This document shows positions 58,105 to 64,000 of a stretch of DNA of 64,000 nucleotides, one piece after another. A model generated the notes under the pieces. The model had not been told where the DNA came from, ran no database searches, and saw only the letters and a program-made list of their open reading frames with translations. The stretch lies in NCBI RefSeq assembly GCF_016481275.1, contig NZ_JAEMNW010000004.1, forward strand, positions 496,001 to 560,000, read 5' to 3'. Origin of the DNA: Antrihabitans auranticaus. GTDB taxonomy: Bacteria; Actinomycetota; Actinomycetes; Mycobacteriales; Mycobacteriaceae. The translations under genes were made by a program, and so were the position numbers. Each line of letters begins with the position of its first letter. The stretch's first letter is position 1.

Positions 58105-58899
58105 ATGATGGGCCACATCACGCACGCGGGAGCGAGCCACATCGGTAGCCGATCCCGAAACGACGACCGCTGGGCGGCACACCCCGACATTGGATTGTTC
58201 GTACTCGCGGACGGCATCGCCACAGCACCGTCCGCCGCGCGAGCGGCCGACCTCGTTGTGCATCAACTGCCCCGATACCTCGACGAATCAGGCCGCGCCG
58301 ACTCCCGCCTTATACCCGGCGGTGGCGAACGAGCCGGCGAGGATCTCTGCAGAGCCGTTGCCTCGATGTCCGACAGCCTCTACCGTCACACCCGTCGCCA
58401 CTCGGAGCTCGCCGGAACCGGCACCACTGTCGTCGCTGCACTGGTGGATGCGAGCGCCGTAACGGTTTCCCACCTCGGTGACAGTCGGGCATACCTCCTG
58501 CGCGACGGAGTCCTGACTCAACTGACCAGCGATCACACGCTCGCTGCTGCACTCGTCGAGGCAGGGGAACTTACCGGAGACGAGGTCGAGCACCACCCAG
58601 GACGTCACCGACTCACCCGGTTTGCCGGCATGCGTCCCCCCGCGTTGCCCGGCTGCACCACGATCGACTGGACTCCAGGCGACCGGTTGATGTTGAGCAG
58701 CGACGGGCTCCACAACGCGGTACTACCCACCGCAATCCGAGACATCCTGAGCGACAACGCCACAAGTTGCGAGAAGACTTGTCAGCGCCTTATCGACGCC
58801 GCGATCGCCGACGACTCCGCCGACAACACGACCGTCATCGTCATGCACCTCGACGGGGGCGGCCCCGACTCGGAAAGCAGGCCCTTGTCTCGAACGTGA
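58105..58899 (+). CDS. PP2C-family Ser/Thr phosphatase
   Basis: A 264-residue PP2C phosphatase. Metal-binding motifs: SRSRNDDRW near residue 18, LADGIA, GDSRAYLLRDG, SSDGLHNAV and DDSADNTTVIV. The frame could extend to a GTG at 58039. It should remove phosphate from targets of the three kinase-type proteins encoded at 51659-56623, giving the locus both sides of a phosphorylation switch. It is cytosolic: no transmembrane helix, unlike PstP. Confidence 0.9.
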   Translation: MMGHITHAGASHIGSRSRNDDRWAAHPDIGLFVLADGIATAPSAARAADLVVHQLPRYLDESGRADSRLIPGGGERAGEDLCRAVASMSDSLYRHTRRHSELAGTGTTVVAALVDASAVTVSHLGDSRAYLLRDGVLTQLTSDHTLAAALVEAGELTGDEVEHHPGRHRLTRFAGMRPPALPGCTTIDWTPGDRLMLSSDGLHNAVLPTAIRDILSDNATSCEKTCQRLIDAAIADDSADNTTVIVMHLDGGGPDSESRPLSRT

Positions 58900-58943
58900 T
58901 CACTTCGGGGTGTTCACAGTGGAGATCCGCCTAAGGTACGCAC

Positions 58944-59384
58944 ATGGCCGACATTGACGATCGCTCACCGAGGCTTGCTGTTTCAGGTGCTGCGATCGTC
59001 GATGTCTTTGTTTATGTAGTCGTGTTGAACCTGTTCGTGGAGTTTGTTCCTCAGGTGCTCACCGAGTCGTTCACGCTATCCCTCTTGACCGCCGTGCTAC
59101 TCAAGTGTGTTCTCGAAATCGTTGTGGTGGTGAAGATTCGTGTCAAGGAGCGGTTTCGTCGAGCTACTACTCCGGTCGAGAAAGTTGTCGCCGGCTTCCT
59201 GCTGTGGGCGGTGTTGTTCGGTAGCAAGTTTGTTGTCCTCGAGGCCGTGGACATTGTGTTCGGTTCCCGCGTCAGCCTCGGTGGCTTCTTCGCGGTCTCG
59301 CTGCTGATTGTGATTCTCATGCTGTCGCGTTCCGCTGTCCGCCGCCTGCTGTCCGCGCCGCACACTGCCCCGACCGACAACTGA
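58944..59384 (+). CDS. Membrane protein of unknown function
   Basis: A 146-residue protein with four hydrophobic helices (AIVDVFVYVVVLNLFVEF, LSLLTAVLLKCVLEIVVVV, VVAGFLLWAVLFGSKFVVL, GGFFAVSLLIVILML) and a basic loop KIRVKERFRR between the second and third. I do not recognise it. It is the last gene of the plus-strand run after the PP2C gene, 45 bp on. Confidence 0.72.
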   Translation: MADIDDRSPRLAVSGAAIVDVFVYVVVLNLFVEFVPQVLTESFTLSLLTAVLLKCVLEIVVVVKIRVKERFRRATTPVEKVVAGFLLWAVLFGSKFVVLEAVDIVFGSRVSLGGFFAVSLLIVILMLSRSAVRRLLSAPHTAPTDN

Positions 59385-59458
59385 GGATCGGTAAGCGGAC
59401 CGGAGGCGAACGCACCCTAACGCCGTCGCCAGGCCGAACGTCGCGGGATAGAACCCAA

Positions 59459-59800
59459 TTACCTACTGTCGGTGTGATTTCCGGAGAACCCGCGCGGCAG
59501 GTACCGGTGTTCGTGTTCTGTGTCGGAGTGGTCCTCGGACTCGCTGTTCACTCTGCGCCTGTGCTCGAAGATCACAACGCATACACCCACAACGACGCAG
59601 GTCGTGGAGGCGGCAGCGATGATCCACGTCCAACCGTAGAATCCGTAGCCCGCGGCTGTCAGGCCAACTCCCAAGAGTGCGATGCCGGCACATGCCAGAA
59701 CGTAACCCACCCAGGTCCAGTCACGTTTGAGGGTCTGGTGGCCGTTCGGGCCGGTGGTTGTGAGGTCGTCACCGGTCGTGGTGTGTCTGGTCATGCTCAT
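59459..59800 (-). CDS. Small membrane protein, unknown function
   Basis: A 113-residue protein with two transmembrane helices (WVGYVLACAGIALLGVGLTAAGY and WTWIIAAASTTCVVVGVCVVIF) flanked by polar ends; the C-terminus is acidic and His-rich. It resembles small stress-induced actinobacterial membrane proteins in layout only. It converges with the membrane protein gene at 58944. Confidence 0.65.
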   Translation of the reverse strand: MSMTRHTTTGDDLTTTGPNGHQTLKRDWTWVGYVLACAGIALLGVGLTAAGYGFYGWTWIIAAASTTCVVVGVCVVIFEHRRRVNSESEDHSDTEHEHRYLPRGFSGNHTDSR

Positions 59801-59958
59801 GTCCTGTCCGCTTGTTCGATTTCGCTTGGTTTCGAACTCCGGTACCGCTATCCGGATCGACCGGAGCGCTGACGCGGAGTTCGCACCACGATGACCAGGG
59901 AGGCGAGGCGGAGACCACCGGGGGCACCGGACTGAGCTGGCTGCTCAGCTAGTTCTGA

Positions 59959-60168
59959 CTATAAACGATGCACAAACGATGCAACAGTCTGAACTGCACA
60001 CCATGTAGACACGATTTCGCTGCTGATACTTATCGGGCGAGCGTGGCCGACGGGGGGCACGCCGTATTTTTCGCGGTAGGACGCCGCAAACCGCCCTGTG
60101 TGCATGATTCCCAAGCGCATGGCTATGTCGGTCACGGTGGTGGGAGGCTCATATCCTCCTGCTCCCGA
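59959..60168 (-). pseudogene. AraC-family regulator remnant (second HTH)
   Basis: The minus strand encodes TVTDIAMRLGIMHTGRFAAS, then YREKYGVPP, which is the second HTH and ending of AraC/XylS regulators (compare the intact VGDIAYRWGF...KRYGRTP at 42803). In-frame TAG codons close both ends and no start or first HTH remains. It overlaps CGATGCA half-sites at 59966-59983. Confidence 0.75.
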
Positions 60169-60182
60169 CTACAACCGATGCA
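59966..60182. promoter_or_regulatory. CGATGCA half-sites
   Basis: CGATGCA occurs at 59966-59972 and 59977-59983 (11-bp period) and again at 60176-60182. The first two lie in CGATGCACAAACGATGCAAC, which differs by one base from the sequence at 33993. They flank the AraC remnant and may have been its operators. Confidence 0.45.
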
Positions 60183-60298
60183 AAAGTGGTTACCGAGAAT
60201 GAGGCGCTCGGGGCGTGGCTCGGCGGCAATCCGTTAGATTGCGCGGGCGGCCATCGTGAATGCAGGTCGCGTCGAGAGCGCATCGGCAATGACACAGG

Positions 60299-62677
60299 TC
60301 ACGTTCTCGCAGGCCACGTCCAACTACCGATGGCGGGGTCGTCTTCGCCGTGCTCGCGGGTGTAGGCGCGCGCCGACAGTCGGGCATCGACCATTTGCTG
60401 GCGCAGCGTGGCTGCCCGGCTGCCGAGCGAGGACACGCGGTCGATCACGTCCATGACGAGGCTGAAACGGTCGAGACCATTGAGCATCACCATGTCGAAC
60501 GGTGTGGTTGTAGTGCCTTCTTCTTGGTATCCGTGGACGTGGATGTTGCCGTGGTTGGTTCGGCGATAGGTCAGTTTATGGATGACCGACGGGTAGCCAT
60601 GGAACGCGAAGACAACGGGCTTGTCCAAGGTGAACAGCGCGTCGAAATCCCGGTCGGTCAACCCGTGGGGGTGCTGGCGATCTGATTCGAGACGCATCAA
60701 GTCGACCACGTTGATCACCCGCACCGACAGGTCGGGTAGGTGTGTCCGCAACAGGTCTGCGGCAGCGACGGTTTCGAGTGTAGGGATGTCTCCGGCGCAT
60801 GCAAGGACCACGTCGGGTTCGCCGTCGGTGTTGCTTGCCCACGGCCAAATGCCCAGTCCGCGGGTGCAGTGGGCGATCGCTTCTTCGATCGTCAGGTAGG
60901 TCAGCGCGGGCTGTTTACCTGCGACGATGACGTTGACATAGTTGCGGCTGCGCAGGCAGTGGTCTGCCACAGACAGCAATGTGTTGCTGTCCGGCGGCAG
61001 GTAGACGCGCACGATCTCGGACTTCTTGTTGATCACGTGGTCGATGAATCCGGGATCTTGGTGTGAGAATCCATTGTTGTCCTGTCGCCAAACATGGGAA
61101 GACAGTAGGTAATTCAGTGACGCGATCGGTGCGCGCCACGGGATTTCGCGGGTGGTCTTGAGCCACTTGGCGTGCTGGTTGAACATCGAATCGATGATGT
61201 GGATGAACGCCTCGTAGCAGTTGAACAGGCCGTGGCGGCCGGTGAGGAGGTAGCCTTCCAGCCAGCCCTGGCACAGATGCTCCGACAGCACCTCCATGAC
61301 TCGCCCGTTCGGGGCGAGGTGAACGTCTCCCGGCAAAACTTCGGCGTCCCACGCGCGATCGGTCTGCTCGAAGACCGCGGAGAGGCGGTTCGACGCAGTC
61401 TCATCGGGGCCGAAGAGCCGGAACCGGTCTGGGTTGCGAGCGATGACGTCGCGCAGAAACTCTCCGAGCACACCGGTCGCCGAGTTCGATGTTGCTGCCG
61501 GTTGGTCGACCTGCGACGCGTAGTCGCGGAAGTCGGGCATTGTCAGGTCACGCAGCATCCGGCCGCCATTGGCATGGGGGTTCGCGCTCATGCGGCGAAT
61601 TCCCGTCGGGGCGAGCGCTTTCAACTCGGTGACCAGCTGTCCCGTTGCGTCGAACAATTCCTCGGGCCGGTAGCTGCGCAACCACTCTTCGAGCTGCCGG
61701 CGGTGCTCTGCGTTCGTGCGCGTCTCGGACAGCGGAACCTGGTGAGCGCGCCATGTGCCTTCGACCGGTTGTCCGTCGACTGTTTTCGGCCCGGTCCAGC
61801 CCTTCGGGGTGCGCAACACGATCATCGGCCACAGCGCCCGCTCGGAGTTTGTCCCATCGCGAGCGGTGCGTTGAATGGTCGCGATCTCGTCCAACACCGA
61901 ATCCATTGTTGCAGCGAGCATTTCGTGAACGGTCGCGGGATCGTCACCTTCGACGAAATGCGGTGTATATCCGTACCCGCGCATGAGCGAGGCGAGTTCT
62001 GCGTCGGGAATTCGTGCCAGCACAGTCGGATTCGCGATCTTGTACCCATTGAGATGGAGCACCGGCAACACCGCGCCGTCGGTCACCGGGTTGAGGAACT
62101 TGTTCGAGTGCCAACTCGCGGCGAGTGCGCCGGTCTCCGCTTCTCCGTCTCCGATCACACAGAGCGCCAACAGATCTGGATTGTCGAACACGGCGCCGTA
62201 GGCATGCACGAGGGCGTAGCCGAGTTCGCCGCCCTCATGGATCGAGCCAGGAGTTTCGGGCGCAACGTGACTCGGGATACCACCGGGGAAGGAGAACTGC
62301 CGAAACAGCTCGCGCATCCCGTCCTCATCTTCGGTGATGGCGGAGTACACCTCGCTGTAGGTGCCGTCCAAGTATGCGTTGGCGACGAGTCCCGGGCCCC
62401 CGTGACCGGGTCCGGCTATGTAGACCACGTTGAGGTCACGCTGCTTGATTGCGCGGTTCATGTGTACGTAGAGCAAGTTAAGGCCAGGTGTGGTGCCCCA
62501 GTGGCCGAGCAGGCGTGGCTTGACGTGTTCGGGCTGCAACGGTTCGCGCAGCATCGGGTTGTCGAGCAGGTAGATCTGGCCGACAGACAGATAATTCGCT
62601 GCGCGCCAGTACGCGTCGATCAGCTGTACGTCTTTCGTGCTCATGGTCGGGTTGCGCGAAATGTCGATCGATTGCAT
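60299..62677 (-). CDS. xfp: Phosphoketolase (Xfp)
   Basis: A 792-residue phosphoketolase that splits xylulose-5-phosphate and/or fructose-6-phosphate with inorganic phosphate into acetyl phosphate and a sugar phosphate. Typical motifs: [18 protein letters not shown], the TPP site with [20 protein letters not shown], and [12 protein letters not shown]-like [21 protein letters not shown] precedes the ATG at 62677. Acetyl phosphate gives ATP without glycolysis, useful under low oxygen. A weak DosR-like dyad lies upstream at 62771. Confidence 0.95.
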   Translation of the reverse strand: MQSIDISRNPTMSTKDVQLIDAYWRAANYLSVGQIYLLDNPMLREPLQPEHVKPRLLGHWGTTPGLNLLYVHMNRAIKQRDLNVVYIAGPGHGGPGLVANAYLDGTYSEVYSAITEDEDGMRELFRQFSFPGGIPSHVAPETPGSIHEGGELGYALVHAYGAVFDNPDLLALCVIGDGEAETGALAASWHSNKFLNPVTDGAVLPVLHLNGYKIANPTVLARIPDAELASLMRGYGYTPHFVEGDDPATVHEMLAATMDSVLDEIATIQRTARDGTNSERALWPMIVLRTPKGWTGPKTVDGQPVEGTWRAHQVPLSETRTNAEHRRQLEEWLRSYRPEELFDATGQLVTELKALAPTGIRRMSANPHANGGRMLRDLTMPDFRDYASQVDQPAATSNSATGVLGEFLRDVIARNPDRFRLFGPDETASNRLSAVFEQTDRAWDAEVLPGDVHLAPNGRVMEVLSEHLCQGWLEGYLLTGRHGLFNCYEAFIHIIDSMFNQHAKWLKTTREIPWRAPIASLNYLLSSHVWRQDNNGFSHQDPGFIDHVINKKSEIVRVYLPPDSNTLLSVADHCLRSRNYVNVIVAGKQPALTYLTIEEAIAHCTRGLGIWPWASNTDGEPDVVLACAGDIPTLETVAAADLLRTHLPDLSVRVINVVDLMRLESDRQHPHGLTDRDFDALFTLDKPVVFAFHGYPSVIHKLTYRRTNHGNIHVHGYQEEGTTTTPFDMVMLNGLDRFSLVMDVIDRVSSLGSRAATLRQQMVDARLSARAYTREHGEDDPAIGSWTWPART

Positions 62678-62770
62678 TGCTGCTCCCTCGAAGGCGCCTG
62701 AAGCGGCAGCCTGTCTTCGACGCTACGCGTCGCCAGCCTGCGGGGGCAGAGTCCGAGGTCACGGAGCAGA

Positions 62771-62785
62771 AGGGCCTTGCGCCCT
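62771..62785. promoter_or_regulatory. Dyad upstream of phosphoketolase, weak DosR resemblance
   Basis: AGGGCCTTGCGCCCT has perfect AGGGC/GCCCT arms around CTTGC. It scores only about 9 of 14 against the DosR core. It sits between divergent phosphoketolase and the 62820 gene and could be an operator or a hairpin. Confidence 0.3.
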
Positions 62786-62819
62786 GCCCTTGACCGTGAA
62801 GTTCCTCGACAATTGGCGA

Positions 62820-63425
62820 ATGATCCCAGTGACACCCGGCATCGACCTGTACTGGTTGCCGCTCGGGGCGGGCGGGCATTCGGTCCGCTGGAACGGGCGG
62901 ATCTTCGAATTGCTCTGTGCGGTGCGCGAACGACGTGCGGCCAGGCCCTTGTTTCACTCGGCCTTGCGAATCAGTCTGCCGCCGCATCGGTACGTGGTCG
63001 AGATGACGCCTGTCTGGAATGTTCCAGTGGGAGACCGCGGTGTGGTCGGTGAAGGTGCAGTCGGCGCCCGGTGGGCTGGTCGGTGGCGGTTCGGCAGGTA
63101 CGAGGTGCACTGCTGGCGCGGCGGGATGATCGGTGACGTTGGCGAGGCGGTCGACGGCCCGCAGCGACTGACGTCGGACGTGGAGATCTGTCGATCGCTG
63201 CTGGTGAAGCTGCCGGAAGTACCGTGCGTGGTGTGGGGTCGAGACGAAATGCGGACCGGGTCGATGTGGAACTCCAACTCGGTTGTCGCGTGGGCACTTT
63301 CGGTTGCCGGTCTCGACGCGGCGGGCTTGGCGCCGCCCGCGGGCGGGAGCGCGCCTGGTTGGAACGCTGGCATTGTCGCCGCCGCCCGCCGCGTACCGCC
63401 TACGGTGCCAGCGCTGCCGCGATGA
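62820..63425 (+). CDS. Protein of unknown function, 201 residues
   Basis: The frame from ATG 62820 encodes a protein opening IPVTPGIDLYWLPLGAGGHS and VRWNGRIFELL, with RYVVEMTPVWN and a final GWNAGIVAAARRVPP. Composition and codon pattern look genuine. I cannot name a family; the N-terminal half could be an enzyme-like alpha/beta domain. It is divergent from phosphoketolase with about 140 bp between and converges with the SDR remnant. Confidence 0.62.
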   Translation: MIPVTPGIDLYWLPLGAGGHSVRWNGRIFELLCAVRERRAARPLFHSALRISLPPHRYVVEMTPVWNVPVGDRGVVGEGAVGARWAGRWRFGRYEVHCWRGGMIGDVGEAVDGPQRLTSDVEICRSLLVKLPEVPCVVWGRDEMRTGSMWNSNSVVAWALSVAGLDAAGLAPPAGGSAPGWNAGIVAAARRVPPTVPALPR

Positions 63426-63690
63426 GCGTGGTCTCGGCGTCGAGAGAAGCCGGTTGCAGGTAGTCGCGCTGGTCCTCGATACCTGCCAACTGATCGCGCA
63501 TCGCCTCGGGCGTCAGCTCGGTAAGAACCACGCCATGTGTTTCGGCGACGAAAATCTTGGCGACCCGCCCGCCCGCCACCGAGTAGACGCTGCCGCTGAC
63601 CGCGCAGTCTTCGTGCGCCAGGTATGCGACGACGGGGCTGACGCTTTCGGGGCCGACTCGGCTTGTCAGGTCGCCGAGAATGCCGGCAGT
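63400..63690 (-). pseudogene. Short-chain dehydrogenase C-terminal remnant
   Basis: The minus strand encodes TSRVGPESVSPVVAYLAHED, CAVSGSVYSVAGGRVAKIF and a closing LTPEAMRDQLAGIEDQRDY, ending in TAG at 63400-63402. This is the C-terminal quarter of a multifunctional SDR (peroxisomal hydratase-dehydrogenase type), lacking the Rossmann motif and catalytic YxxxK. The similarity breaks near 63690, inside the end of the CBS gene, so the deletion joined the two. Confidence 0.72.
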
Positions 63691-64000
63691 CCCATCCGCA
63701 GCATGGCCTCGATGATCTCGGTAAGTGTGCTGTCGAGTTCGACCGAAGCCGGCGCGAGCGCGAAATCGAATACCGAACTGGGCTCGGCCGCCGCGTCTAC
63801 GCCGTTATCGCGCAGCAGTTTATCGGCCAACAGGTGAACGAGATGAGCCTGCGCGACAGAATCCTCGGTGATCAGCTTGACCAGGCGACCGTCGGCGTCG
63901 ACGACAGGAAGCGTCGTGAAACCGGTGTGCAGCATGACGTCGACGATCGATGCGAGCTCTTCTCTCGACTCGACGAGAACTGCAGGTCGACTCATGAAAT
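63666..64000 (-). CDS. CBS-domain protein, 5' end probably beyond window
   Basis: The frame encodes MSRPAVLVESREELASIVDV followed by LPVVDADGRLVKLITEDS, a CBS motif. The Met at 63995 sits where CBS proteins usually have I/FMSRP inside the domain, and the frame stays open to the window edge, so the true start and another CBS repeat may lie outside. The C-terminus (from about residue 100) is unusual because it runs into the truncated SDR. Adenosine-ligand binding is the family expectation. Confidence 0.7.
   Translation of the reverse strand, partial: FMSRPAVLVESREELASIVDVMLHTGFTTLPVVDADGRLVKLITEDSVAQAHLVHLLADKLLRDNGVDAAAEPSSVFDFALAPASVELDSTLTEIIEAMLRMGLPAFSAT

Noticed and set aside
59968-60237. 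Plus-strand frame starting MHKRCNS
   Set aside because: The opposite strand encodes an AraC HTH remnant; the apparent N-terminus comes from the CGATGCA repeat.
61172-62701. 509-codon plus-strand open frame
   Set aside because: It is wholly antisense to phosphoketolase, has no family resemblance and arises from GC-rich third positions of the real gene.

Overview
The window looks like chromosome from a high-GC mycolic-acid actinobacterium, most likely Rhodococcus or a close Nocardiaceae relative. The signs are a near-mycobacterial DevR/DosR regulator with a DevS-type haem GAF kinase, PfkB of the Rv2029c type, tandem universal stress proteins, a WS/DGAT acyltransferase, DUF3068, an Rv1217c/Rv1218c-like exporter, a CmtR-like metal sensor and PknD-like kinases. 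All identifications come from reading the sequence and recalling family features; no database search was run.

Positions 1-20528 and 27927-30579 form a dormancy/hypoxia (DosR-type) island. It holds pfkB, five two-domain universal stress proteins plus a broken sixth, a DUF1003-SulP-CBS/BON run, devR-devS, a second DevS/DosT-like kinase, a tetronasin-type ABC exporter, a PLDc_N/VIT/GerW run, a flavodoxin, GAPDH and a WS/DGAT. A strong DosR-like palindrome (8031-8048) with a weaker companion lies between devR and a usp gene. Weaker look-alikes precede other genes. Phosphoketolase (60299-62677), transketolase (34405-36498), gap and pfkB suggest rerouted sugar metabolism in the same region.

Positions 20562-25238 hold a DUF6153/DUF305 pair and then a reactive-sulfur module: a CstB-like MBL-rhodanese, a CsoR/CstR repressor lacking the copper-ligand His, TauE/SafE, DUF302 and a Cys-rich small protein, with three CsoR-type operator dyads. 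An IS110-family element sits in the 5' end of a DUF3068 gene. Positions 30727-32877 are an arsenic module (arsR, aquaporin, arsC remnant, two arsC). Positions 34405-40170 are a four-gene oxidoreductase/transketolase operon. Positions 40534-42733 carry a zinc metallopeptidase and a CmtR-CDF metal-efflux pair.

Positions 42803-49026 are a compact aromatic meta-cleavage cluster: AraC regulator, ring-fission-product hydrolase, XylT-like ferredoxin, catechol 2,3-dioxygenase, flavin reductase, LLM monooxygenase and a second hydrolase. Positions 49822-59384 form a Ser/Thr-phosphosignalling locus: an FHA-kinase, a PknD-like kinase with a beta-propeller sensor, an adjoining PknD-like pseudokinase, YbjN, a PP2C phosphatase and membrane proteins. 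This kinase/pseudokinase pair and the LLM/C23O cluster are the best candidates for undescribed systems. The right end has phosphoketolase, an unknown 201-aa protein, a truncated SDR and a CBS protein that probably runs off the window.
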